A stretch of DNA of 64,000 bases from Diorhabda sublineata (taxonomy: Eukaryota > Arthropoda > Insecta > Coleoptera > Chrysomelidae): contig NC_079477.1 in NCBI RefSeq assembly GCF_026230105.1, positions 4,965,001 through 5,029,000 of the forward strand. The letters are read 5' to 3'. The notes beneath the pieces are model-generated. The model saw nothing but the letters and a program-made list of their open reading frames with translations. It was not told the origin of the DNA and made no database searches. Below are positions 36,880 to 49,294 of the stretch, in pieces. The position numbers were made by a program, and so were the translations under genes. How positions within the stretch are numbered: position 1 is the stretch's first letter; each line of letters begins with the position of its first letter.

Positions 36880-37850
36880 TAATATTTTTTTATTGTTCAT
36901 ATATGATCAAAACCAGTGGAATGTTTCGCAAATTATCTTCATACCTAAACCCGGGAAAAAACCAGAAGGATTAAAAACGTATCTCCCGATCAGCTCGCTA
37001 CCAGCTCTTTCAAAAGTATTCGAAAAAGTTCTCTTGAGACGACTGACCCCAATTCTAGAAAGTAGAAATCTTATTCCAGACTACTACTTCGGTTTTAGAT
37101 CTGCCCGTGGCACTATTGAACAGGTACATAGAATAGTGAAAAAGATATATTTAGCTCTGGAAAGCTCGGCAGCTTTCCTGGACGTTAGCTAAGCGTTCGA
37201 TGGAGTCTGGCCTTGCATATAAACTTAGAAAACAGTTACCACTTTCCTATCCTAAAATCCTATTTAAGGCAGACATTTTTTGATGAAACAGCAAGATGAA
37301 TTCACATGATTGTATTCAATCAAAGCTGGGGTTCCTCAAGGAAGAATACTGGGGCCCACTCCTTTATACCTCTGATCTTCCAGCGAGTATTCATCCCGAA
37401 GTTACCACATTCGCAGATGACACTGCAGTATTGGCTCTACATCATAATACAGCAATTGCATCAAGATACCTACAAGACAACCTAAACAAAATAGATCTTG
37501 ACAGACGTTCAACTTGGCAAAAACATATACTTATGAAAAGGAAACAACTTGGCATTAAATTGAAACAAATACATTTGATGATTGGCCGTAAATCTGAACT
37601 GCTGTTGTACAAGGCTATACTTACACCAATTTTGACTTACCGCATCTAGCTGTGGGGAACTGCAAGCAATTCTAACCTAGAAATACTGCAGCGGCGGTTT
37701 CGAAATAAAGTATTACGAGCTACAGTAAATACTCCATGTGTATGTTACATCAGCATCTGTAGAGAAAGACCTGCAAGTATCTTCACTAAAGGAAATAATT
37801 AAAAGTTGCCGTAGCTGAAATACTTTATTATCCTACTTCGGTTAGATTGT
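36880..37850 (+). mobile_element. Jockey-like LINE reverse transcriptase, decayed
   Basis: The plus strand gives IIFIPKPGKKPEGLKTYLPIS (36925-36990), LSKVFEKVLLRRL, and GFRSARGTIEQVHRI (37090-37135). It continues with GVPQGRILGPLLYT (near 37328-37370), FADDTAVLAL (37411-37440), and LWGTASNSNLEILQRRF (37650-37700). These are the fingers, palm (the usual YADD catalytic box reads FADD) and thumb motifs of Jockey-clade reverse transcriptase. A stop follows LDVS, and a frame shift follows in the palm. The 5' endonuclease part is absent, as expected from 5' truncation. Confidence 0.85.
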
Positions 37851-38424
37851 AATTATAACTGGAGTTTATTGAAAAAAATGTATGATTAAAATTGTCCCTG
37901 ATAAATTTTCAACGCCCCCCGTAATATTATACACCTATTACCTTATATATGATTGGTTTGATTCACCCTATACCTGATAGCGAAAAGTAGGTCGAAATTT
38001 TACGATAGTAGTAAATAATTTTCGAACGTATTCAACCTACTTGTAAAGTTATCAAACATGTGTAAATTGTTTATATATACATTGTTCTAATTACGGGCAA
38101 ATGCTGAGGTTACGCACGTTATTGATCAATAGGATTTATAGTCGTTATATTTATTATTGTTGGAAAAAAAAATAGTTTAAAATAACATTGAACTCTACCA
38201 CGTTAATATTAATGACTATTTATACACAGAGTAATTCAATTTGGAATGAACGCGTAGAAATAGTAAACGTAGAGGATACCGAGTAGCTCTAAATCGTGGG
38301 AAGCATACATTTATTTCTTCTCGTCTTATCTTTTTGACTTTTCGGATCGGGACATCACCTATATTTTCAATGGCAATTTCTTACAGAACTTTTAATTATC
38401 TTTTTAGCGTTTTCGCTATACTTC
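37851..38424. other. Short gene-free interval
   Basis: Presumably LINE 3' flank followed by unique sequence; nothing recognised. Confidence 0.35.
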
Positions 38425-38810
38425 ATTAGCTTCTTGAAAGTACACATCGATTCAAATTCTGCCGTACGACACCTGCGGTATGCGGACGGGCATTATCCTG
38501 CATTAGGTTGAAGTTTTCTCCGATGAAAGTGACGTTGGGAACGACGTGATTCCCTAAAAATTTTTTTCTATGTACCTGTTGGTTCGCTGGTAATGCCCCC
38601 GCTCCACTTCTAGTTTCAATAAAAACCATCTCGGTTGTTGCACCCATTGAAATGTCTGCCCAAACCATCCAGGAACGTTTTCTTCTATGCAACACAGCGC
38701 GAATCTTTTCACAAGTCTTCTGTGGACTAGTCCTCTTCTATAATTAGCGTACATCCACACTGCTTGCGCCTGAGAAGAAACCGGAGCCTCATTATATCTG
38801 TAACATATTA
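38425..38810 (-). mobile_element. Tc1-like transposase fragment
   Basis: Minus-strand pieces VWMYANYRRGLVHRR, then GWFGQTFQWVQQP in one frame, then MVFIETRSGAGALPANQQ, and GNHVVPNVTFIGENFNLMQDNARPHTA in another. The last contains the second catalytic aspartate (QDNARPH) typical of Tc1 transposases. It belongs to a family different from the copy at 31385. Frame shifts present; third aspartate not retained. Confidence 0.75.
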
Positions 38811-39640
38811 ATGTCGTCCAATGCCATGATAATATCGATGAAATCGAGTAGCAAAGGCAACGATTCTATGTTCCCTTCATTAAATTATTTTTCATTAAAA
38901 ATATTTAACGAGAACACAAGAAAAAATCATGTTCATACGAATCTGGAGAGTTTGTTTCGTGAATTTCAAGAGACTGAACTGTTTGCTGGTTCAATCAACT
39001 ACCAGATATAAATAGTTCAATCCTTATACATTATCCTTAGGAAACGCTAAACGTGGAAAGCTTAAACTGTGAAGTATACTTTTCATGTAGTTGAAAACTG
39101 GATGGAAGTTTCAAGAGGGACACTCATTGAAACAAACAAGAAGAAGGGCGAAATAAAGTTTAAACTTCTGATAAAAATCACACCGTTTGTATTGATTGTT
39201 TTTCGTATCGTTTAGATTTGGAGCAGAAACTCCCCAACGTTGTAGCAACCTTCAAGGTATCAAACCATGAAATAAACGCAGGAAATTGTTAATGAAAATT
39301 TTCATTAATACTCTTGTTATCTTTATATCTTATAAAATAATCGCTATATTCGTTATTATTTAATATAATTATGAAGAAAGTGCGTACCTGTCGAGGATGA
39401 TGACGCCATATTTACTGAAAATGACCTCTAAACGTTATTAATTTGAAAGGGAAATCAAACAATATGGTAATATCCCGAAAATATATATATATGATCATAA
39501 TTTTCTTCAATTTCTTATTTTTTAGACCCTTTGATATGTTTATGTTTCTAAATATTCTTAATTTTAGATAACTTTTGTTTAAAAATTAGTTTTTTTTGAT
39601 AATTTTTTATAACAAAGTCGTTAAGACTTTTCTTTAAGTC
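38811..39640. other. Gene-free interval
   Basis: A 66-codon plus-strand frame (38811-39011) has no recognisable domain. Confidence 0.35.
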
Positions 39641-39895
39641 TTAATCAAAACATAAATCAAGATTTTTTTTATTTGAAAGAAAGTTTGGGTTACTTATACA
39701 TACTGTATACTTCCTCAGAAGCGATGCTTGAATAATGTCATTGTAAAATGTATTGGAAAGGAATGTTTTGAACTGTCCGTTGTTTGTAAGTGAATTGTCT
39801 ATATATTCTTCAGCGATATTGGTAGACTTCCAGCCACCATGTCTTTTTAAATTTGTGGTATTTCCAGGCTGAATCAAACCTTCAAGACTTCTGAT
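39641..39895 (-). mobile_element. Tyrosine-recombinase C-terminal fossil (Crypton/DIRS-like)
   Basis: A 78-codon minus-strand frame reads GNTTNLKRHGGWKSTNIAEEYIDNSL. The H-GGWKS..IAE.YI core is the C-terminal catalytic region of eukaryotic tyrosine recombinases found in Crypton-type elements and genes derived from them, with the tyrosine of AEEYID in the nucleophile position. The N-terminal domain and the upstream catalytic arginine were not found. Assignment to Crypton rather than DIRS is uncertain. Confidence 0.55.
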
Positions 39896-40600
39896 TTCTT
39901 TGCTCCATATCCAACGTTATTTTTTAAGAAATGCTAACCTACATTCCGTAATAGTTTTACATTTATTTAGATCCATCCATTTTGTACTTTTAACTTTTAT
40001 TTTTCGGTAATCGTTTTGTTGCAGTAGCTGCTGCATGAGTAATTTCATCCAAAACCGCTTTCACTGCTGCTTTCCACTATTTATTGCAATTAAAAACTTT
40101 TGAAAAAAGAAAAATCGATTATTTAGATGTCAAATTAGTAAGATTATTATATATTTTAATGTTATTCAAGTGCCAAGATACTCCCCTGGGTTGATTTCGA
40201 CTTTATCACCTATTTTCTGGGTCTTCATTTTGATTCACCCTGTTTATATCAAAACATAGTTTGTATCGCTAGTTGTTTAAATATAAATTCCATTGTTTTA
40301 AGTAAAACATTTTGTCGTTCGTCTATTTTCTTCGAATTTAAAAATGGAAGCGATGAACTTGTCACGTTTGCATTTTGCAAATATGTCGATTTATAATAAC
40401 AATTATCGCAAACGTAGACGGTATTTATTGTTAGAAATGCGATTTAATTCATAATCAAATGGTCGAGGACTTTCTACAAAAAATTCCTTCCAAAAAACAA
40501 TTTATCTGCCATAGAAATATACCCGAATTTTTTTCCACCGTGAATTGTCAAAGATTGAGCTCATTTCCTTTTATACTTATACTAAATGTTGTTTAATGAT
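39896..40600. other. Gene-free interval
   Basis: Nothing recognised; may include more of the decayed recombinase element. Confidence 0.35.
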
Positions 40601-42345
40601 CACAACGTCTAAAAGATGCAGTTACGCCAAGTAACAACCAAATAATTTGACACAAACCGAAAAAACCTCATCATGAAGTAACATTTCATGCAAAGTTGAC
40701 ACAAAATATTTAGAAATAATAAAAAGAATCATTTGAGAACTTTATTTGTCTTGAAAATAGAAGAGATTTGAAATCTGCATCATGTTCAACCAGTCCAAAC
40801 TATCCCCGGGAATTTCTCTCTGATGTTCTCAGTCCTCTGCCACTTGGATCCATTCTTCTTTGTGTTATCTGTCTTTTTGTCAATTGCCTGCGTCTATTTC
40901 GAAGACCATTTTCTCTTCATCGCAATTCCAGTATTGGTTTGCTTATTGTCTCATTTAATTAGTTGTATCACATATAGTATTCCTACAGGCTGTGTTATGG
41001 ATATCTTGCCTCTTGGGGATGTATCTAGTAATGAAATTTTCGTAGTTTGGCTGATCTTATGAATCTTGGATCTGGTATTTCATGTTTAAAATGCGATACA
41101 AACCGAAACATCTTCATCATGAAGTAACACTTCATGCAAAGTTGAAACAAAAACTTCAGTCTGTAAAATATTTAGAAATAATAAAAATAATCATTGGAGA
41201 ACTTTATTTGGTTTGGAAATAGAAGAGATTTTAAATCTGCATCATGTTCAAGTAGTTCGAACTATCCCCGGGAATTTCTCTCTGATGTTCTCAGTCCTCT
41301 GCCACTTGGATCCATTCTTCTTTGTATCTTCTGACCTTTTTGTTATTGGCCTACCTCTATTTCGAAGAGCATCTTCTCTTTATCGCATTTCCAGCAATCC
41401 TATATGCTCTGTTATGGATATTTGGGGATGTATCTAGCTTTTATCTTTTCGTAGTTTGCCTGATCTTATAAATGTTGGATTTTCTGTTTAATGTTTAAAA
41501 TGTGTCACGAGAAATCCTTTTCGTGTAGTAACATTTCATGCAAAGCTGACACAAAACCACAGTCTGTCAAATATATAGAAATAATAAAAAAATCAGTGTA
41601 GAACTTTATTTGTTTTGGAAATAAAAGAGATTTGAAATCTGCATCATGTTCAACCAGCGCGAACTATCTCCGGGACTTCCTTTCTAATCTTCTCAGCCTT
41701 GTATCACTTGGATCCATTCTTTTTTGTGTCTTATGTCCTTTTTGTTAATGGCCTGCCTATACTTCTCTTGATCGCAATTCCAGTATTCCATTTAAATTGT
41801 TGTATCACGTAAAGCATTCCTATATGCTCTTTTATGGATATCTTGCCTCTTGGGGATGTATCTAGCAATGAAATTTTCATAGTTTGGCTGATCTTATGAA
41901 TCTTGGATCTGGTATTTCATGTTTAAAATGTGATACAAACCGAAACATCTCCATCATGAAGTAACACTTCATGCAAAGTTGAAACAAAAACTTCAGTCTG
42001 TAAAATATTTAGAAATAATAAAAATAATCATTGGAGAACTTTATTTGGTTTGGAAATAGAAGAGATTTTAAATCTGCATCATGTTCAACTAGTTCGAACT
42101 ATCCCCGGGAATTTCTCTCTGATGTTCTCAGTCCTCTGCCACTTGGATCCATTCTACTTTGTATCTTCTGACCTTTTTGTTATTGGCCTACCTCTATTTC
42201 GAAGAGCATCTTCTTTTGATCGTATTTCCAGCAATCCTATATGCTCTGCTATGGATATTTGGGGATGTATCTAGCTTTTATCTTTTCGTAGTTTGCCTGA
42301 TCTTATAAATGTTGGATTTTGTGTTTAATGTTTAAAATGTAAACG
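40600..42345 (-). repeat. Tandem array of LINE tails, four ~400-460-bp monomers
   Basis: AAATCTGCATCATGTTCAA with its flanks occurs four times (near 40771, 41234, 41637 and 42069), followed each time by a CTCAGYCTYKTRYCACTTGG-like box and TTCCAGYATT. Monomers 2 and 4 are nearly identical and contain the same 200-bp lead-in (41010-41220 and 41850-42057), so the array is a dimer repeated. On the minus strand the unit reads GRPITKRSED then NGSKWQRTENIRE, the GRP.KRW.DDI....W...A..R..W tail of an endonuclease-type LINE. So the unit is a LINE 3' end repeated head to tail. Confidence 0.75.
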
Positions 42346-43440
42346 GACAACAATACGTGCTTATAACTTTTTTTCTGTAGTTTCCAATTCTATCAGTTAC
42401 ATTAATTGGGGTTTCTTGTTTTAGACATACTCTGTTGAAATATTAAAACAAAACCAATGCGATAAATAATATTTTTCATTATTCCCTTTAAGCTTATTCT
42501 CGTAATTCGTCCTTATCTGATGAGGTACACTGTTTCATGATTGTATTCTTAAATTTCCCAGATGTTAAAGCCTATTTAGTAATTATTCCAATATAATCTC
42601 TTCAAGAAATATTATATCATATTTATTGGTTTTTTATGTATATTATTTATTTTGCAGTAAATTTCCCTAAACATTTTTAATTTCCATAAATATGCTTCGT
42701 ATCATACTCAGAGCATAGGTCAATTTTAGTAGCTAGAACATGTTTACATGGATTTAGGTCAAATTTTACTATCTACTGATATAGTACCGTTGTATTGTTC
42801 ATATATATCTTTGAAATGAAAGTAATCTGTTTATTTTGAACTGTATTTCTGCCCATATTGAAAACAAAACATTTTAAACCGTTGTTTTCTCCCATACACA
42901 ACAAAATAGTGTCATTTAAACATTATGTTTATACTTCTGATAAAAGCATCTCTATTGTTTCTTCTGACTGATTTTTTCCAAATTATACTCCGCATCAGGG
43001 GTGAGTTCCATAATACCTGAAATACTCTCTTATCCGCTTCACATGGCTACTAAGATCTCTGTGATCGAGGCGGAAACGTCACTATTAACTTCGTAACTGA
43101 CGCAAAGCCCATTTCGACCCAAGTTAACCTTCCGCCAGGCGCATTTCATCTATGAGATGAGTAGAATATGTTTTGGACTACTAAGTTTCTGTGTTTCACA
43201 ACAGAGAGCATAGCCTCCAGCTATCTTCTCAACTGATTTCTTAGAGTTAGAGACGTTACTTTATCCAGCTAAGATACTAAGGTGTGATCGACAATCCTTG
43301 GAAGAATTGAGAGGTTAGGACCGGTTTGGAGTGAAAATCGATTTGTTAATATTAACACCAAAAAAGCTGAAGAAAAATTAGTAGCATTTGGTTCAATCAT
43401 TTGTAGATAACTTGATAAAGTTTTCCCTACAATGTGAATC
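42346..43440. other. Gene-free interval
   Basis: A somewhat GC-richer patch at 43000-43180 has no recognisable coding content. Confidence 0.4.
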
Positions 43441-43910
43441 GGGCAATTAGGAGCATTGGTATACGAATATGTTCCAAATATCGCACAGCTGTTATATTCT
43501 CGCCAAAGAAATAAGGACCAACAAATTTTCCCCTGACGACTCCTACCAAAACATAATTATTGAGGGCGTTGAAGAATTGTGTCGATTTACTGTACTACTT
43601 AAACAAAACGTTGATTCGTCTAAAAATACTATTTTTTTCCAAAAAGTTAAACTATGGCCATTACCCTTTGTGGATTTACTCCAAAATTTCTGGAGTCGTC
43701 ACCTCATTTAGTCCACCACCGCGATGCTGTGATGTGACGAATTACCAGTCTTATCCAGTGTAGAATCTAGTTCATCTTCTATATTGGTTTGGTAAAAAAA
43801 AGTATCGTTACATATATAAATCCACTGAAAACGTTTACTATTGATGGCGGCCAAACAAATACCAAAAAACGTTGTGTCTTCAAACTTGAAACATATTTTC
43901 CAAGCAACTA
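43441..43910 (-). mobile_element. Tc1/mariner-type fossil with a mariner 5' end
   Basis: On the minus strand 43445-43700 reads NRHNSSTPS then RGKFVGPYFFGENITAVRYLE across shifts, the VGPYFF......YL block of mariner/IS630-type transposases. Upstream of it (43820-43900) the minus strand repeats the mariner 5' leader seen at 49310-49370 and 35205-35275 (CCATCAATAGT, GTTTTCAGTGGAT). Between them come SGRPNE-like remains (GTGGTGGACTAAATGAGGTG). It may be one very decayed mariner or a chimera of two families. Confidence 0.55.
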
Positions 43911-44635
43911 TCGCCTTCTCTAGGTCAGGCCAGGTACTACTAAGGCCATCCTGGTAGTTGCGTATTCTAATGGCAGCAAAATATCTAACTTTGCATCGTC
44001 ACTTAGTCCTGGTCTTCCAGATTTTTGAACATCCTTGACCTACAATAATTCTGCTTACTGAGCGGTCTTCGTTTCGTTAAATGAAGCTTATGCTTCACTC
44101 TACCGTCGTTAGAATTTTCATCCTTTCTCGTTCGGTTCAAATAAAAATAAATGTATCTGATCTCTCAGATGAATTGTGTCCCATCAGGTTACGAATCATA
44201 ATGCGCCTATCAGAGGGTTAAGAAGTGTGTTGTGGTAGAATTAGCAGAATTTTCACAACTCGAAGCAACAAAGTCGGCAACAATTAAAATTAGGATAAGG
44301 GATATTCTAAAGAAGTGAATGTGACCCTCTTAAATCCTTTGCTTTACTTTCATATCCTGCCATTTGTTTTTATTTACCGCGAAACTAAAAACGCTCCATA
44401 TTCCATTGTGGAAATAAAAATACCCTGGTCGTGAGAGTTATTTTCGTGGAACGCACTACTGATTGCAGCTATTGAAGTCACATCCGCATTGACAGAAAGG
44501 TTGCTTAGTGCCTAAAGGCAAGTTATCTGGGAAATGGTTAGTGCGGAAGGTTGATAGACGGGCTTGTGAGGTAGATTTGGCAATATTCTATACGAAAAAT
44601 TAGACTGCTACTTCGTTCCATACTTTTTAAGACTG

Positions 44636-45075
44636 AGTTTTGAGAGAGAACAATGCTTTATTGTCAGAAAATTGTTATAATTTTTAGACAAAAGCTTGTA
44701 AAAACTAAAAAACAAACCTAAAAATAAAGATACATAATGAGTAACAAAATTATAGGTAATAATTAGTATATGAGTTGTATTTGTGTCCATAGCAAAAATT
44801 CAACCAGTATGCAACATGTCCGGAATTAAATATTATTATTAAAATAGAAGTCGTTTACAGAGTAGAAGGCACGTTCCAATAAATATGCTCTCAAATTATT
44901 GCGAAATGCGGGAAAAGATTTTATTGTAATCGGCAAATGATTATACATTTTTTGCATTGTAAAATATTGAGCCCTTTACTAATTCTAAACGTGCAATAGG
45001 TAAGTTAAGGTCGTGCTCCACGTTCCTAAGTGTATAGTTGTGCAAGAACGTTCATTAGTTGGATTCCTCAGGGGA
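44636..45075 (-). mobile_element. LINE 3' end, inverted relative to the copy at 45690
   Basis: The minus strand reads YTLRNVEHDLNLPIARLELVKGSIFYNAK in pieces (near 44950-45045), followed by a 3' untranslated part (CCGGACATGTTGCATACTGG), TTGACAATAAAGC-like sequence and a terminal CTCTC tail at 44640. The plus-strand copy ending at 47222 has the same order and tail. Confidence 0.8.
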
Positions 45076-45689
45076 GCCATTTGAAATATAAATGCAATTG
45101 ATATTTCATTACTTAAAATTTTCAGTATTTTTGTTCGAAAAAATTTATAACAAATGTGGAAGCTTGTTTCTTGGAAACAGAACGACACCGTAGGCGTCAT
45201 ATTTTTGTAAAAGTTTTACAGAAGATATTAGAAAAATCATAACGAAAGTTATGTCAACCTCTTCGTCCTCGTATTATATATATTTTTTGCTATCGCCGGA
45301 TATTATTATTATTTTATAATTGATTCGTCTACTCGTGAAGAGACGTGCAAACTTTCGCTATCGTGTCAGGTATCAGGTTGATGATAAATAATTTTGCAAT
45401 CGCTTAAACCACGTATTTGTTTAAAACTTCAGTTTTTTTTCAATTCTATCAAATATTTGAATTATTTATCAAATTGATAATGTGTCGAGACGCCAGTAAC
45501 TGATCTCGGTGGTTTAGTTTTGGTAAATATGATGTTTTTTCAAATTAATTTGTATTAAAATATTTACCGTTCTTATTTGAAAAAGTAAAAGATAAAAGTA
45601 CAGTCAACGTAGACAATAACAAGTTTTTTTATTAATTCGTATTAACAAACTCTTCTAGACACTAAAATTTTGTCTTTGAAACTAAAAAT
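45076..45689. other. Spacer between inverted LINE copies
   Basis: A 71-codon minus-strand frame (44985-45200) is partly LINE. The rest is AT-rich with nothing recognised. Confidence 0.35.
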
Positions 45690-47222
45690 GGCGTGATGAA
45701 TGGCATGGTCGCAACAGATCTATAGTAGGCCTACAATCAGTCAGTTTGTAATGGTTGATACAACGATGTCTTCTTGCAAGCCAATAGAATGTGGAGTGCC
45801 ACAAGGCTCAGTACTAGACCCTATTTTGTTTCTTATTTTTATAAACGGCTTCGTCTATCTAGTCATCAGTGGTAAAATATGTCTATTAGCTGACGACACT
45901 AGGACGACATAGAACCATATCTAGTGACCTAATCATCCTTAAATCTTCTTCTTTTTCATACGTTAGGACTAGGTCCTGTATTTTCATCAAGGGTTTGCCA
46001 GGAATAGTTGGGATGCTGAGGACCAGCTTTCATACCACCTTATAGGTGGTCGTCCAGGAGGTCGAGTTGTGTCTGGTTTCTTTTCCTTTGCAATTTTTGC
46101 TAACCGTTTATTTGGCATTCTGTCAACATGGTCTCTCCATTCTCTTCTGCGGCTCCTTGCCCATCTTACTACATCCTGAATATCGCACATGTCCCTTATT
46201 TCCTCATTTTTCTTCCGATCGAGTAACGTATGTCCTGTTATTGATCTCAGAGTCCGCATTTCTGTTGTTCTGAGGTGCCGTTTAGTGGTTGTGTTCTCCG
46301 CTCTATCTTCTTCTTCTTTCTTAAATCATGGTGCCATTATAATCTTCTGTCTCAATTTTTCTAAAATTTTCATATAAAAATACATTGATGCCTTTTTTTA
46401 TTAAATAACACCATCATTACGTCCTTAAATCTGTTATATTCTTAAGGCTTGTTGTGGACAATTCCTTGAAAGGGGAGTTACATATTGCCGCCTCATCTAA
46501 AAAATTAAGTTCCTCCTGTTTTGCGCTGAAATCAGTTTCCAAAGAACTGAACTTATCCATCTCCTTAACAGACTATTATGTCCTTATTGAGTCGCTTATT
46601 AGATATGCCCTTCCCTTCAGGGGTACGTGTGGTGCGACTCAATTTGAGAGAATACTACACTACAAACAAGAGCTGTTAGATATTTACTCGGACTAAACAG
46701 CAGGGCTCACTGCAGGGACCTATTTAAAAGATTCAAAATTCTGACTCTTCTTTCCTTGTTCATCTTTGAATTCGTTTGCCTAATTCGTAAGCACGCTTCT
46801 CCAATTTCACGGCTATCCACTTAGAAACGCGGAGCACGATCTTTACCTACCTACTCCAAGTTTAGAATTAGTTAAGGGCTCAATATTTTACAATGCAAAA
46901 AAATGCACAATCACTTGCCAATTGAAATCAAATCGATATCATCTTTTCCCGCAATCCGCAATAATATGAAGGCACATTTACTGGAAAGTGCCTTCTACTC
47001 TGTAAACGACTTCTATTCTAATGATAATATTTAATTCCGGACATGTTGCATACTGGTTTAATTTTTGCTATGGACTTATATACTAATTAAATTAAAACCT
47101 AGAGTTACTCATTGTGGTTTTCTTCTATACATTGAAATTTTATTTTTGAGTTATTTAGTTTTTACAAGCTTTGGTCTACAAATTGTAACAATTTTTTGAC
47201 AATAAAGCCTTTCTCTCTCTCT
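45690..47222 (+). mobile_element. Non-LTR retrotransposon (CR1/Jockey-like) 3' part, interrupted
   Basis: 45765-45905 reads MSSCKPIECGVPQGSVLDPILF then LLADDTR, the B and C boxes of reverse transcriptase (GVPQGS, ADD). After an interruption the frame resumes at about 46425 with VVDNSLKGELH, KKLSSSCFALKSVSKEL (46490-46550) and SLIRYALPFRGTCGATQF. Then come RNAEHDLYLPTPSLELVKGS (near 46825-46880) and a 3' end with AATAAA and a CTCTCTCTCT tail at 47212-47222. The catalytic ADD is retained but stops and shifts occur. The middle is occupied by an antisense LINE piece (45940-46425). Confidence 0.85.
45940..46425 (-). mobile_element. LINE tail nested inside another LINE
   Basis: A 90-codon minus-strand frame (46259-45987) reads MRTLRSITGHTLLDRKKNEE, then DMCDIQDVVRWARSRRREW, RDHVDRMPNKRLAKIAKEKKP and RPPGRPPIRWYESW. 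This is the conserved post-RT region of an endonuclease-type LINE. It splits the plus-strand LINE between its ADD box and its thumb, so it inserted later. Confidence 0.85.
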
Positions 47223-47639
47223 ATTAAAACTGATCAAGTTAAAAATTAGCTACTCGCAAAAAAAATTTACCAAGTCTTCTATTTACTCCATATTGTCATA
47301 ATAAATTAGCCTATAAGGTCAATATTGCATCGTTGATTCTAATTAGGTCACTTTTTTGACCTAGTCTTCTTTTTTCTGGAGGAAAAGGTGACAAAATCAT
47401 ATTTTTCAGGGAAAATTACATCTTCTGGCTATGTTTTCAATATTTTAAAAAAAAATGTACTTGAAAAAGAGTGGAGTCTGATTTTATAGCTGTGTCCGAA
47501 CTCTAATACTAATTTGCGAAAAATCTTAATTTTTGATCTTTGTTGTAAGCTCACTTTATGCTGTGATAATTTAATCAAATTTTTTTTTCAAATTAGCATC
47601 GATAAATCGAGATGAAACTGACTTGGTTAGAGGCATCAA

Positions 47640-48760
47640 TACTTATCCTTATCCTTATTACTTACTTATTCCTTAATTTGTCGCAATTTCTTCTCAACTC
47701 TAAATTTCTCATTCCTTTTGATAATCCTCTACTTTTACTAGCCATCACCGCCTTTTTTCTTTCCTCTTCTTCTACAATTTAACTGTGAATCTTCCTTTTT
47801 CCCCTCTCGATTGGCATTGCGACCTTTCTTAATACGCCCGATAATTGCCTTCATACGCAGAAACTGCCTCATTATTTATGCTTCAATCTTTTTCACTATA
47901 TATATATATTTCTTCTAATGTTTCTTCCATGTGAATCCTGCGCTCCGATCTCCACTGGACTTCATAATTTTTCGTTTAACCTCAACTTCTGTTCTATTTT
48001 CGTCATAATATACATTGTTTACTGGCTCATTATTGCCCTTCTTTAACGCCATTCATCATGAAGTCCATTTATATCAATTTTTCTATTAATTTATTTCTCC
48101 TCTCCTTATTTCTCGACTTAGATTTATTTGCATTAATTCTTAACCCAATGTAATCAATTATTTTTCAATATCTATTATATATAATTATTGTTCTGTATGT
48201 GTTTATATTTCTCCTTCATTGTATATCATCACGCCCAGGTATTTAAATTATTGCACTTCTTTTATTTGTTTATTTCCCATCGCTATTTATCGAACTAGCC
48301 CTTTTTTCCACGTGTCATTGAGTTTTATTTACATTTATTATTAATTTAACTTTATCTCTATAACGTTGTTTCCGTAATTTTCTCATTTCTTGTCTTTTAT
48401 TTCTGTTACTCCCAGTTTTCCTTTTTGTACTTAATCTTAAAACTATTTGCAGAGCCATATTGAGTAACGTAGTTGATATTGAGTTTCCTTGTCTTGTACC
48501 ATTTTTTTTTTATTTCAAAATCTTGTTTTTTTTTACCTTTCTGTCTTAGTATATTACTATTTAAATATCAATATCAATTCGCTCTTGGCGGATCTTTGTA
48601 TCATGCTTCGAACGCGATCATTTGCTTTCAACATTCTCATATTAGATCCATTTTTCATCTCTTAAGAAATGTCTCCATTTTATTGTTTTCTATCAAATTA
48701 TCGTAGATTACATTCGGATCGGAGGTTCTCGATCTACCCTAACTGACTACATCTATTTCA
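47640..48760 (-). mobile_element. Decayed LINE reverse-transcriptase region
   Basis: T/C-rich on the plus strand, A-rich coding on the minus. KEVQ-stop-FKYLGVMIYNEGEI (near 48190-48265) matches the FKYLG motif after the RT palm, and GLRINANKSKS (near 48130-48150) matches the GL.IN..K block before it. The remaining similarity is weak and limits are approximate. Confidence 0.5.
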
Positions 48761-49294
48761 TCTGCTTTCTTGTTCTGTTTGTCTACGTAGGATCTTTTTG
48801 TATTGAAATTTGATGCAGATTATTCACAAGGTTAAGTATAGAATGATTCCTCAGTCAGGAAAAGCCAGCGATGAGGATTTTGTGTCCTTTCTATTGATTG
48901 ATATTGATCTTTTTGTTCGACATACATCGTTAATCCAAAAAAGTCGTCGACATAAGTATTGTAGATTTAACATTTTACCTAATACCAATACATCCGACTT
49001 ATTCGAAATTTGCATTATTATGTGGCGTTTTGAAATGCAATTTGTGGTAAAAATACTACAATTTAATCTTATCGAATAATTTTGCTCGTTTATGTGTAAA
49101 CAATTGCGATTTGATTAAATAATTCCGATAATCTGTTTTTCCCGACTAAGGTGTGTTTAAAGTAAATATTGAATATTACAGGTTGCAAGAATTTTTATCG
49201 TTATCGACCATCATTCAATAATTATTTGAAATACTATATGTTATAAAATATTTTTCAATACAAATTATGGAAAATACGAGGATGAACATTTGTT

